DNA from: Aquisalimonas sp. 2447
Lineage (GTDB): Bacteria; Pseudomonadota; Gammaproteobacteria; Nitrococcales; Aquisalimonadaceae
Assembly (NCBI RefSeq): GCF_012044895.1
Contig: NZ_CP050695.1
Coordinates: 2,944,501 to 3,008,500, forward strand
Reading direction: 5' to 3'
Length of the DNA: 64,000 bases
Of the stretch, positions 28,861-37,680 are shown in pieces; positions within the stretch are counted from its first letter, which is position 1, and each line of letters opens with the position of its first letter. A model generated the notes under the pieces. The model worked only from the letters and a program-made list of their open reading frames with translations, searched no databases and was not told where the DNA came from. The translations under genes were made by a program, and so were the position numbers.

Positions 28861-29760
28861 TTACTCCATCGGGGATCGGATCACTTCCACCCATTCGTCC
28901 AGCAGGGCGAAGTAGTCGTCGGCATCGCCATCCACGTCGACGCCATTCATCAACGTAAAGTACTCCCAGCCCAGCTGCTCGGCGACGAACTGTACATGGT
29001 CCTCACGCTGGTACGGGTAGCGGATGATAACACCCTCCTGCCCTTCCAGGTCCCGGATCAGGGACCGCAGGTGGGAGCCCGTCGGCGGCACGCCGGGGAC
29101 CGGCTCCAGGTAACCGAGATCCGGCACATTCAGCCGCTCCAGCAGATAATTGGCGTCCTCGTGGTAGAGCACCACGCCCGGGGCGCCGTCCACGCGCTCC
29201 TGCAAGTCGGCCACATGCTCCTCGGCGCGGGCCATGAAGTCCTCGGCGTTGTCCTGGAAGGTATCGGCATTGGCGGAGTCCATCTGCGCCATGCGACCGG
29301 CCAGGGCCTTGGCCACCTCGCCCATGCGAATGGGGTCGAGATAGACATGGGGGTTGCCGGCCGGGTGCACATCACCGCGGGACCGGTCTGCGGCACCGCC
29401 GCCACCGATCAGCTCCACCTGCGCGGCGGCCTCGAAGTAGCCAGAGCGACCGGCACGCACGCCGGGGTTGTTGGCGCCGTTGATGGCCGCGGGCAGCCAG
29501 CCCTCCTCCAGTTCCGCGCCGACGGAGACCACCAGGTCGGCCCGACGGATGGCGGCCATCATGGACGGACGCGCCTCCAGGTAGTGCACGTCCCGGTCCG
29601 GCGGCGCCATGGTGGTGACTTCCACGTGCTCGCCGCCCACATGCTTGGCCAGCATGCCCATGTTGGAGGTGGTAGTGGCGATGTTCAGGGCCTGCGCCGT
29701 CGGCGCGACCACCAGCGCCGCACCCAGCAGGCCTGTCAGTAGTGTGCGTTTCAACATCAT
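28861..29760 (-). CDS. znuA: Metal ABC transporter substrate-binding protein (ZnuA/TroA-like)
   Basis: A 299-residue periplasmic receptor with a Sec signal (LKRTLLTGLLGAALVVAPTAQA). Candidate metal-ligand histidines lie in DVHYLEARPS, GNPHVYLDP and LYHEDAN. The His/Asp-rich loop typical of many ZnuA proteins is absent, so the general TroA-like label is safer; zinc as substrate is inferred from the Zur boxes and the His-rich neighbour. The start is at one of two tandem ATGs (29760 or 29757) after a GGGAG site, 13 bp beyond the porin-like gene's stop. Confidence 0.87.
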   Translation of the reverse strand: MMLKRTLLTGLLGAALVVAPTAQALNIATTTSNMGMLAKHVGGEHVEVTTMAPPDRDVHYLEARPSMMAAIRRADLVVSVGAELEEGWLPAAINGANNPGVRAGRSGYFEAAAQVELIGGGGAADRSRGDVHPAGNPHVYLDPIRMGEVAKALAGRMAQMDSANADTFQDNAEDFMARAEEHVADLQERVDGAPGVVLYHEDANYLLERLNVPDLGYLEPVPGVPPTGSHLRSLIRDLEGQEGVIIRYPYQREDHVQFVAEQLGWEYFTLMNGVDVDGDADDYFALLDEWVEVIRSPME

Positions 29761-29773
29761 TCTGCTCCCTCGC

Positions 29774-31261
29774 TTAGAACGGGTGGGCGCCATGCGCGCC
29801 AAGGCTCAGGTTGTACTGGAGCATGAAGCTCCACTCGTCGTGGCGATCCCCGCCCGGATCTTCACTGGCGAAATCGGAGTAGTTCACCTGACCCCGGAAA
29901 AACGAGAAATGGGACGGATAGAACGTCGCGTTCAGGGAATAGCGGAAGCTGGTGTCAAAGTCGTCGTAGCCGTTCCCGTTGTTACGGCCGTCCCACGCCT
30001 GGTTCTTGGCAATGCCCAGAGCCTCTGCCCGTGCGCCGGTACGCCAGCGCGGCGCAATGCCGTAGACCGCCTGCAGGTAGGCGCCATCCTGCTGGAAGCG
30101 ACCGGAAGTGCCATCCGCCGACGCAGTACCGCGTTGCCACTGGCCACCATCCGGATCCACTTCCTCACGCGCGAAATCGTTATTGAAGTACTCGTAGTCC
30201 ACATCAATATTGCGGTAGAAGTACTCACCTTGCAGGACTAGATCGCCTTGCCCGAGGTAACCGCCGGCGTCGTACTTGTACACCGCGTCGAAGCCGGCAA
30301 ACCAGGCGTCACCATCCCAGGTATCGATTCGCAAGCCCTCACTATGGCCTTCCATACGTTGGAAACTTCTTGCGTACCCGCCTGAAATACCGAACTGTGC
30401 AGCATGATCGTAGCCAAGATCCGGCCCCCATTTCAGAAAGCCGGTAAACAACCTAGGCCCGGACGCATCATCGAAAGGAAGGTGCAACTCCTCGGTCCTG
30501 AACCGTCCTGGCTGGCTACCGTCTTGATCCTCGCTGGTGTCTTCTATCCAGCCCGGGCGGGTGCTTGACTCGCCTTCGTAAGCGGCGATCCCCGAAGTGC
30601 TGCCCTGCAACACCTCCACCCCTGTTTTCAGGTACGTCCGCGTCGGCAGCAGCCAGTTCAGCTGCACGCCGGTCTCCTGAATGCCGTGATTGCCGAACAG
30701 GTGCTCGCTGACCAGGGGGCGGTCGACGAAGTCCCACTCGTGGGGGTGCTGACTGTTGATGTAACCGATGTCCGAGAGGAAGCGCCCGCCCTTGATCTGC
30801 AAACCGCCCGGCAGGCTGGTGGTGGTGAAGTAGGCTTCCTCCAGGTCCACTCTGTCCGTGCCCTCGATCACCAGCATGGCGAAGGCGTCGAAGTACGGGT
30901 CCACGGACGCCTCGAAGGCGAACTCCGTCTCGCGGAGCTGGAAGCCGTCGCCCATGCCGTGTCCATGGCCATGGCCGTGATCATGCCCGCCCTCGAAGCC
31001 GCCCGGATCGTGGGCGTCACCGCTGAAGGTGTTCTTGTAGACACCGTCCAGGATCACGGAGAGAGACGGGTTAAAGGCGGTGCCGGCGCCGATGCGTTCA
31101 CTGGAACCGGGTAACAGCCCGCCCAGCATGCCGCCCTCTTCTTCCAGCATCTCTTCCTGAGTCGCGCCGTCGGCCTGGCCGTCCTGTTGCGCCAGCGCCA
31201 CGCTGGATGCCAGCAGTAGCGCCGCTGTCGCGGCCCCCTGCACGAAATACGCTCGCTTCAT
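29774..31261 (-). CDS. Porin-like outer membrane protein with His-rich loop, first gene of zinc operon
   Basis: A 495-residue exported protein (signal VQGAATAALLLASSVALAQ). The mature part alternates beta-strands and turns as in outer-membrane barrels and ends in a terminal Phe (HGAHPF), a hallmark of OMPs. An early loop contains HDHGHGHGHGMGDG, suited to binding Zn2+. There is no TonB-plug signature, so it is not a ZnuD-type receptor. It is first in the operon with ABC zinc transporter genes under Zur-like boxes, so a zinc-responsive diffusion channel or metal-capturing OMP is the best guess. The start at 31261 is preceded by GAGGG. Confidence 0.8.
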   Translation of the reverse strand: MKRAYFVQGAATAALLLASSVALAQQDGQADGATQEEMLEEEGGMLGGLLPGSSERIGAGTAFNPSLSVILDGVYKNTFSGDAHDPGGFEGGHDHGHGHGHGMGDGFQLRETEFAFEASVDPYFDAFAMLVIEGTDRVDLEEAYFTTTSLPGGLQIKGGRFLSDIGYINSQHPHEWDFVDRPLVSEHLFGNHGIQETGVQLNWLLPTRTYLKTGVEVLQGSTSGIAAYEGESSTRPGWIEDTSEDQDGSQPGRFRTEELHLPFDDASGPRLFTGFLKWGPDLGYDHAAQFGISGGYARSFQRMEGHSEGLRIDTWDGDAWFAGFDAVYKYDAGGYLGQGDLVLQGEYFYRNIDVDYEYFNNDFAREEVDPDGGQWQRGTASADGTSGRFQQDGAYLQAVYGIAPRWRTGARAEALGIAKNQAWDGRNNGNGYDDFDTSFRYSLNATFYPSHFSFFRGQVNYSDFASEDPGGDRHDEWSFMLQYNLSLGAHGAHPF

Positions 31262-31332
31262 GATTGCCCTCATGCTCGCGTTGCTCCGGAAACTCTGGGT
31301 GGATTGATTGGTCCGGCTTTGGCCGGAAAATG

Positions 31333-31348
31333 GAATTATATAACATTC
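31333..31348. promoter_or_regulatory. Second Zur-like palindrome over the znu -10 element
   Basis: GAATTATATAACATTC is a 16-bp imperfect palindrome. Its TATAACATTC part equals one half of the Zur consensus. It covers the -10 hexamer of the zinc operon promoter. Confidence 0.5.
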
Positions 31349-31362
31349 GATTGGCAATGCAA
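31335..31362 (-). promoter_or_regulatory. Sigma-70 promoter of the zinc uptake operon
   Basis: On the minus strand -35 TTGCAT (31357-31362), a 16-nt spacer and a perfect -10 TATAAT (31335-31340) are present. The predicted start is near 31328, about 67 bases ahead of the porin-like ATG. Both hexamers lie inside Zur-like palindromes, so zinc-bound Zur would block polymerase. Confidence 0.75.
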
Positions 31363-31376
31363 TATTATTACGTTGC
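31354..31376. promoter_or_regulatory. Zur box upstream of the zinc operon
   Basis: A 23-bp imperfect palindrome beginning GCAATGCAATA and ending TTATTACGTTGC. It matches 16 of 22 defined positions of the gammaproteobacterial Zur consensus (GAAATGTTATA-N-TATAACATTTC). It overlaps the -35 hexamer at 31357-31362. The zur-like gene at 21450 is the probable regulator. Confidence 0.7.
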
Positions 31377-31467
31377 TTTTGTGCAACAAAGAGAAGGAAA
31401 AGGCGTTTGGGATGCTCTATTACCGTGGGTACCGCGGGTTGCCCGCTCCTACGGGGCAGGAGGGTTT

Positions 31468-31562
31468 GTAGGGTGGATCTTCAGATCCACCGTCACGGTC
31501 TCAGATCTGTGAGAGGCCGGAATCGTAGGCAGGCGTTCGGCGGATCTGAAGATCCGCCCTAC
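31468..31562. repeat. Palindromic intergenic repeat, family A (copy 3)
   Basis: Arms at 31468-31492 (GTAGGGTGGATCTTCAGATC...) and 31538-31562 are 25-bp inverted repeats with two mismatches. Each arm keeps its own internal hairpin, since base changes on one side are compensated within the arm (TGGATCTTCAGATCCA; CGGATCTGAAGATCCG). This is a third member of the family at 3732 and 19241. Confidence 0.8.
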
Positions 31563-31582
31563 CTGTCACTCCATAGCCGAAT

Positions 31583-31650
31583 GCAGGAGCGGCGCGAGCC
31601 GCGACCGGAGGTGGGTATACCCGGGTGGTCGCGGCTTGCGCCGCTCCTAC
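31583..31650. repeat. Palindromic intergenic repeat, family B
   Basis: GCAGGAGCGGCGCGAGCCGC at 31583 onward is answered by GGTCGCGGCTTGCGCCGCTCCTAC ending at 31650, an imperfect inverted repeat of about 24 bp. Single arms of the same kind (GGTCGCGGCTTGCGCC then GCTCCTAC) recur near 38846-38870 and 41993-42014. It lies just downstream of the phosphotransferase stop codon. Confidence 0.7.
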
Positions 31651-31667
31651 GGCGGGAGTTCGGCCGG

Positions 31668-32738
31668 TTACTTCTGCAGGCGCTGCGCTTCCTGCCAGCC
31701 GGCGTCCGCCAGAATGGTGGCGCCCTCGCCCACCTTCAGGGCGTCGGCGTTGGCGGCATTGCCGTCCAGGGCCCGCTTGTAGACGCCCTGCAGGATGGCA
31801 GCGAGCCGGAACAGGGCGAAGGCGGTGTAGAAGGGCCAGTCGGTGATGCCCTCCGTGCGCCCCGCCTTGTCGCAGTACATCTGCACGAACTCCTCCTCGG
31901 TGGGGAGTTGGCGCTCCTTGAGGTCCAGATCCTTCAGCCCGCGGATGCCCGGCAGGCCGGAGGGCAAGTGGTAGGGAATGCAGCAATAGGCCAGATCAGA
32001 CAGCGGATGGCCCAGGGTGCACAGTTCCCAGTCCAGCACCGCCACGACTTCCGGGCGCTCCGGATGGAGCATCAGGTTGCCCAGGCGGAAATCACCGTGG
32101 GCAATGGTGGTCTCGTCACTGTCAGCCGGGATGTTCGCCGGCAGCCATTCCATGAGTTTTTCCATGGACGGGTTGTCGCCGGTTCTGGAGGCCTCGTACT
32201 GTTTGGTCCAACGGCCGATCTGCCGGCCGAGGAAATTGCCCGGCTTACCGAAGTCCGCCAGACCCACGGCCTCGTAGTCCACCAGGTGCAGCCGCGCCAT
32301 GGTGTCGGCCTTGGCCTCGAAAATCCTTGCGCGCTCCTCCGGCGCGACATCTTCCAGCGCGGGGTGGCTGTAGACCCGCCCCTCGATGAACCGCATGACG
32401 TAGAACGGTGTGCCGATGATGCTGTCGTCCTCGCAAAGCAGCAACATTTCCGGCACCGGGACGTCGGTGTTCTGCAGCGCACGCATGACCTGGTATTCCC
32501 GCTCCACCTGGTGTGCGGATGGCAGCAGCTTGCCCGGCGGTTTCTTGCGCAGCACATAGCGGCGACCGTCGCAGGTCAGCAGGAACGTCGGGTTGCTCTG
32601 CCCACCCTGAAACTGCTTGATGGCGAAATCGCCGCTGAATTCCTGCGGCAGATGCTCGCGCAGGTAGGCGGCAAGCTTGTCTTCGTCGAAGCGGTGGGCT
32701 TCCAGGACGTCGACCAGCTGTTGATCTTCTTGACTCAT
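31668..32738 (-). CDS. Phosphotransferase (APH/ACAD10-type kinase domain)
   Basis: A 356-residue soluble protein of the aminoglycoside-phosphotransferase fold. It resembles the kinase-like part of mammalian ACAD10/11, which acts on 4-hydroxyacyl-CoAs. The catalytic loop is HGDFRLGNLMLHP and the Mg-binding motif DWELCTLGHPLSDLAY. In bacteria such genes cluster with acyl-CoA dehydrogenases, as here. A role in hydroxyacyl-CoA breakdown is therefore likely, rather than antibiotic resistance. It is co-directional with the SDR gene, 36 bp apart. Confidence 0.88.
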   Translation of the reverse strand: MSQEDQQLVDVLEAHRFDEDKLAAYLREHLPQEFSGDFAIKQFQGGQSNPTFLLTCDGRRYVLRKKPPGKLLPSAHQVEREYQVMRALQNTDVPVPEMLLLCEDDSIIGTPFYVMRFIEGRVYSHPALEDVAPEERARIFEAKADTMARLHLVDYEAVGLADFGKPGNFLGRQIGRWTKQYEASRTGDNPSMEKLMEWLPANIPADSDETTIAHGDFRLGNLMLHPERPEVVAVLDWELCTLGHPLSDLAYCCIPYHLPSGLPGIRGLKDLDLKERQLPTEEEFVQMYCDKAGRTEGITDWPFYTAFALFRLAAILQGVYKRALDGNAANADALKVGEGATILADAGWQEAQRLQK

Positions 32739-32774
32739 GTCGTTGGTGTCCCCGTAGATGGTCTCTCGTATGGC

Positions 32775-33533
32775 TCAGGCGGAGACGGTCTCACCGCCGT
32801 CGGCCACGATGGTCTGCCCCGTGACGTAGGCGCCCATGCGCGAACCCAGGAACAGCGCCACGCCGGCGATGTCGTCCGGCTCGCCGATCCGGCGCAGCGG
32901 CGTCTGGTTCTCGACGCGCTTGAGGCGCTCGGGATCTTCCCACAATGCCTTGGCAAAGTCCGTCTTGACCAGTCCGGGGGCGATGGAGTTGATGCGGATG
33001 TTGTGCGGCCCCCACTCCAGCGCCAGGTTGCGCGCCAACGCTGCCTCGGCGGCCTTGGACATGCCGTAGCAGCCGATCACGGTGTTGCCACGCAGGGCGG
33101 CGATACTGGAAAGCAGGATCACCGCACCGTCACCCCGTTCGGCCATCTGCGGCAGCACCATGTTGCACAGCTGCCAGGTGCTCTTGACGTTGGTGTTCAT
33201 GATCTTGTCGTAGGCTTCGTCAGAGAGCTCGGCCATGGTCCCGTACACCGGGTTGGTGGCGGCATTGGCCACGAGCACGTCGATGCGCCCCCACTGCTTC
33301 ATGGTGGCGTCCACCAGCTTCTGCAGTTCGCCCTTGTCGCCGATGTGGCAAGGCACGGCGATGGCTTCAAAGCCCTGGTCCGTGAGCTCCCTGGCCACCT
33401 GCTCGCAGGCCTCGGCCTTGCGGCTGGAGATCACCACCCGGGCACCGTGGGCGGCGTACTGCTCGGCAATGGCCTTGCCAATGCCGCGGCTGGAGCCGGT
33501 GATCAGCGCAACTTTCCCCTTGAGATCGATCAT
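32775..33533 (-). CDS. Short-chain dehydrogenase/reductase
   Basis: A 252-residue NAD(P)-dependent oxidoreductase of the classical SDR family. It has cofactor motif TGSSRGIG (residues ~12-19), NAATNP, active-site Ser in LLSSIAA and the YxxxK pair in CYGMSKAAE, and it ends IVADGGETVSA. In this neighbourhood it probably oxidises or reduces a hydroxyacyl-CoA or related alcohol; the exact substrate is unknown. It shares a transcription unit with the phosphotransferase. Confidence 0.92.
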   Translation of the reverse strand: MIDLKGKVALITGSSRGIGKAIAEQYAAHGARVVISSRKAEACEQVARELTDQGFEAIAVPCHIGDKGELQKLVDATMKQWGRIDVLVANAATNPVYGTMAELSDEAYDKIMNTNVKSTWQLCNMVLPQMAERGDGAVILLSSIAALRGNTVIGCYGMSKAAEAALARNLALEWGPHNIRINSIAPGLVKTDFAKALWEDPERLKRVENQTPLRRIGEPDDIAGVALFLGSRMGAYVTGQTIVADGGETVSA

Positions 33534-33672
33534 GGCGGTTCGTCCTCCTCTATTGGATTCGAGTCGTATGTGGTGTGGTCCGATTGCCGTGAATCAGGAG
33601 CGCCGGTGGAGTGCCACCCCGCTGCCGCGCATAATGGGCCGCCTTTGCACGGCAAACCCGAGGAGCGGATTC

Positions 33673-34464
33673 ATGAGCAAGCCCCTGTCGCGTGTCCTGC
33701 TGACCAACGATGACGGCGTCGACGCCGACGGCCTGTCCTGTCTCGTGGATGTGGCCGAAACCCTGGCCGACGAGGTATGGGTGGTCGCGCCGGAGCGTGA
33801 CCAGAGCGGCAGTTCCCACAGCGTCAGCCTGCACGAGCCGATCCGCTGTCGGCAGCTGGCCGAACGCCGCTTCGCCGTCAGTGGCACACCCAGCGACTGC
33901 GTGATCATGGCCAGTCAGCACCTGATGCAAGACGCCCTGCCCGATCTGGTGCTCTCCGGCGTCAATCGCGGCGCCAACGTGAGTGACTCCGTGGCTTACT
34001 CCGGCACCATCGGCGCCGCCATGACGGCACTGGTCATGGGCCTGCCGGCGGTCGCCCTGAGTCAGGCCTTCCGCAGCCCCGAGCCGCCGCCCTGGCACAC
34101 GGCACGCCGCCATGCTCCGGAGATCATCCGTGGCCTGCTGGAGCTGGACCGGGATGCCGCGCTGTGCTTCAACGTGAACTTCCCGGCGGTGCCGCCGGAG
34201 GCGGTCCGTGGCCGCACCATCTGCCGCCAGGCCCGGGGTTCCATCGCCAGTGCGCGGGTAGAGGCGCGGGTGGATACCCGCGACAAGCCCTACTACTGGT
34301 TCGCCTTCCAGCACGAGTCCTCGGTGGTCACGGACCCGGACTCCGACGTGGCCGCGCTGCGCCGGGACTGCATCGGCATCTCGCCCCTGAGCCTGGAGCG
34401 CAACGACACGCGCAGCGAAGCCCTGCTGGCGCAACGGCTGGACGCCACGGCGCCGGCCGGCTGA
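33673..34464 (+). CDS. surE: 5'/3'-nucleotidase SurE
   Basis: SurE is a metal-dependent survival phosphatase that removes phosphate from nucleoside monophosphates. The 263-residue protein shows the metal motif LLTNDDGVDADGL, VVAPERDQSGSSHSVSLHEP, GTPSDCVIMA and LSGVNRGANVSDSVAYSGT, all SurE signatures. The start at 33673 follows GAGGAGCGG. SurE is usually next to pcm, truD or rpoS; none is present here, and it sits inside an acyl-CoA gene island, which is unusual. Confidence 0.93.
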   Translation: MSKPLSRVLLTNDDGVDADGLSCLVDVAETLADEVWVVAPERDQSGSSHSVSLHEPIRCRQLAERRFAVSGTPSDCVIMASQHLMQDALPDLVLSGVNRGANVSDSVAYSGTIGAAMTALVMGLPAVALSQAFRSPEPPPWHTARRHAPEIIRGLLELDRDAALCFNVNFPAVPPEAVRGRTICRQARGSIASARVEARVDTRDKPYYWFAFQHESSVVTDPDSDVAALRRDCIGISPLSLERNDTRSEALLAQRLDATAPAG

Positions 34465-34490
34465 CCACGACAGCGGTTCGCCCGCCCGGG

Positions 34491-34949
34491 TCACGGCAGA
34501 ACGATGCTCACGGATTCGGCCACGCAGGCGGGCTTGTCGACGCCTTCCACCTCGATGACCACCTCGCCGGTCATCTGCACGCTGCCGTCGTCCCGGTCCT
34601 GCACGTCCTTGATCTTCTGCTGCAGGCGCACGCGGGACCCGGCCGGCACGGGACCGGTGAAGCGCAGCTTGTTCAGCCCGTAGTTCAGGCGCGCGCTGAT
34701 ATTGCGAATCTCCAGCACCTGCGCCGCCAGCATGGGTAACAGGGAAATGGTGAGAAAACCGTGGGCGATGGTGGTGCCATAGGGCGACTCGGCCCGGCAG
34801 CGGGCCGGGTCCACGTGGATCCACTGGTGATCTCCGGTGGCCTCGGCAAAGGCATTGATCCGCTCCTGGTCCACCAGCACCCAGTCACTGGCACCCAGAT
34901 CCCGCCCGGCGAGCGAGCGCACTTCTTCAATTCCGTCAACGACCAGCAC
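34491..34949 (-). CDS. MaoC-family (R)-enoyl-CoA hydratase-like protein
   Basis: A 152-residue single hot-dog protein. The motif INAFAEATGDHQWIHVDPAR contains the Asp/His hydratase pair. The family hydrates trans-2-enoyl-CoA in beta-oxidation or PHA supply. The GTG at 34949 is preferred because it follows GAGGGG at good spacing and matches the family start. A longer frame from 35027 would run through the operator and an AT-rich region. It is convergent with surE and divergent from the thiolase. Confidence 0.88.
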   Translation of the reverse strand: MLVVDGIEEVRSLAGRDLGASDWVLVDQERINAFAEATGDHQWIHVDPARCRAESPYGTTIAHGFLTISLLPMLAAQVLEIRNISARLNYGLNKLRFTGPVPAGSRVRLQQKIKDVQDRDDGSVQMTGEVVIEVEGVDKPACVAESVSIVLP

Positions 34950-34987
34950 AGTTGTCCCCTCAAGTCGGTGGTGTTCCCGGGAGCAAT

Positions 34988-35004
34988 ATTCCGCTATGCG
35001 AAAT
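34988..35004. promoter_or_regulatory. 17-bp palindromic operator between maoC and thiolase genes
   Basis: On the minus strand it reads ATTTCGCATAGCGGAAT; 16 of 17 bases match the etfB-leader site at 21204-21220. For maoC it would lie at or just after the transcription start (a -10-like TAAAAT is just upstream). For the thiolase gene it is 14 bp upstream of the -35. The likely reader is an unidentified IclR-type regulator; that assignment is inference. Confidence 0.55.
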
Positions 35005-35018
35005 GCTATTTTAAAATT

Positions 35019-35046
35019 TTGCATCAATCGAGGAACACCCTATACT
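35019..35046 (+). promoter_or_regulatory. Sigma-70 promoter of the thiolase operon
   Basis: TTGCAT (35019-35024), a 16-nt spacer and TATACT (35041-35046) form a good promoter reading toward the thiolase. The leader would be about 140 bases. The operator at 34988-35004 lies immediately upstream. Confidence 0.65.
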
Positions 35047-35190
35047 GAAGCACACTTGACGTGAAGCAGCCAGCCGACGTTTGTTGCTATGCACAACAAC
35101 GGGTTGGACACCGATTGACCGCCGCCCACGGCCATCGCCGGGCGGATCCCTGTGGTAGTGAAGAACTCAGAACCCGACGAGGAGTTGACC

Positions 35191-36372
35191 ATGTCCGACG
35201 CTGTGATTGTATCCACCGCCCGTACGCCGCTGGGCAAGTCGTTCCGTGGCGCCTTCAACATGACCCACGGCGCCGACATGGGCGCGCATGCGCTCAAGCA
35301 TGCGGTGCAGCGCGCCGGCGTGGAACCCGGTGAAGTCGAAGACGTGATCATGGGCTGCGGCCTGCCCGAGGGCGCCACGGGCCACAACATTGCCCGGCAG
35401 ATTGCGCTGCGGGCCGGCATGCCCATCACCACCGGCGGCACCACCGTGAACCGCTTTTGCAGCTCCGGCCTGCAGACCATCGCCATGGCCGCGCAGCGCG
35501 TGCTGGTGGACAAGGTGCCGGTGATGGCCGCCGGCGGGGTGGAATCCATCAGCCTGACCCAGGCCAACCTCAACAAGAACAACCTGCACAACGAGTGGCT
35601 CAAGGAACACAAGCCCGAGATCTACTACTCCATGATCGAGACGGCGGACATCGTCGCCCAGCGCTACGGCGTCTCGCGGGAGTACCAGGACGAGTACGCC
35701 CTGCGCAGTCAGCAGCGCACCGCCGCCGCCCAGGAAAAGGGCTATTTCGACGACGAGATCGTGCCCATGGACGTCACGCAGGCGTTCAAGGACAAGGAGA
35801 CCGGCGAGACCTGGACCGAGCAGCGCACGGTCAAGATGGACGAGTGCAACCGTCCCAACACCACACTGGAGGGCCTGGCCTCACTGGAGCCGGTGATGGG
35901 CCCGGACAAGCACGTCACCGCCGGCAACGCCAGTCAGCTCTCCGACGGCGCCTCGGCCTGCGTGGTCATGGACAGCAAGCTCGCTGAACAGCGCAACATC
36001 GAGCCGCTGGGCATCTTCCGCGGTTTCGCCGTCGCTGGCCTGGAACCCGACGAAATGGGGATTGGTCCCATCTATGCGGTGCCGCGGCTGCTTGAGCGGA
36101 CCGGGGTGAAGATGGACGACATCGGTCTGTGGGAGCTCAATGAAGCCTTCGCCGTGCAGGTGCTCTACTCCAAGGACCAGCTCGGCATCCCCGACGAGAT
36201 CCTCAACGTCAACGGTGGCTCCATCTCCATCGGCCACCCGTTCGGCATGACCGGTGCACGCTGCGCGGGCCATGCGCTGATCGAAGGCAAGCGCCGTGGC
36301 GTCAAGTACGTGGTGGTCACCATGTGCATCGGCGGCGGCATGGGTGCAGCGGGCCTGTTCGAGGTCTGCTGA
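35191..36372 (+). CDS. Acetyl-CoA C-acyltransferase (thiolase)
   Basis: A 393-residue thiolase that cleaves 3-ketoacyl-CoA with CoA in beta-oxidation. Nucleophile Cys90 lies in [13 protein letters not shown]. The C-terminal catalytic residues are in [17 protein letters not shown] (His) and [14 protein letters not shown] (second Cys). The ATG at 35191 follows GACGAGGAGTTGACC. It is followed by two acyl-CoA dehydrogenases in the same direction. FadA-type is likely, but with no FadB nearby the gene symbol is left open. Confidence 0.95.
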   Translation: MSDAVIVSTARTPLGKSFRGAFNMTHGADMGAHALKHAVQRAGVEPGEVEDVIMGCGLPEGATGHNIARQIALRAGMPITTGGTTVNRFCSSGLQTIAMAAQRVLVDKVPVMAAGGVESISLTQANLNKNNLHNEWLKEHKPEIYYSMIETADIVAQRYGVSREYQDEYALRSQQRTAAAQEKGYFDDEIVPMDVTQAFKDKETGETWTEQRTVKMDECNRPNTTLEGLASLEPVMGPDKHVTAGNASQLSDGASACVVMDSKLAEQRNIEPLGIFRGFAVAGLEPDEMGIGPIYAVPRLLERTGVKMDDIGLWELNEAFAVQVLYSKDQLGIPDEILNVNGGSISIGHPFGMTGARCAGHALIEGKRRGVKYVVVTMCIGGGMGAAGLFEVC

Positions 36373-36388
36373 GCCCATTAGTGATCCC

Positions 36389-36414
36389 CGCCCCCGGCCG
36401 GCTGGCTGGGGGCG
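36389..36414 (+). other. Intercistronic hairpin between thiolase and acyl-CoA dehydrogenase
   Basis: CGCCCCC (36389-36395) pairs with GGGGGCG (36408-36414), a 7-bp stem with a 12-nt loop, 17 bp after the thiolase stop. No T-run follows, so partial attenuation or mRNA stabilisation is more likely than termination. Confidence 0.35.
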
Positions 36415-36456
36415 TCTCAACTGACGGTTCCACCAATCGCCTGGAGTCAAGCAGCG

Positions 36457-37650
<1,194 letters not shown>

Positions 37651-37680
37651 GCGAACACAACGGTTACGGAGCAGGAAACG

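Noticed and set aside
31468-31650. CRISPR-like repeat cluster
   Set aside because: The repeats are inverted, of different families, and lack regular spacers or cas genes.
31668-32738. Antibiotic-resistance aminoglycoside phosphotransferase
   Set aside because: The neighbourhood and the ACAD10-like sequence point to acyl-CoA metabolism.
34950-35027. ATG start extending the MaoC protein upstream
   Set aside because: The extension runs through the operator and an AT-rich promoter region; the GTG at 34949 has a proper ribosome site and family-like start.
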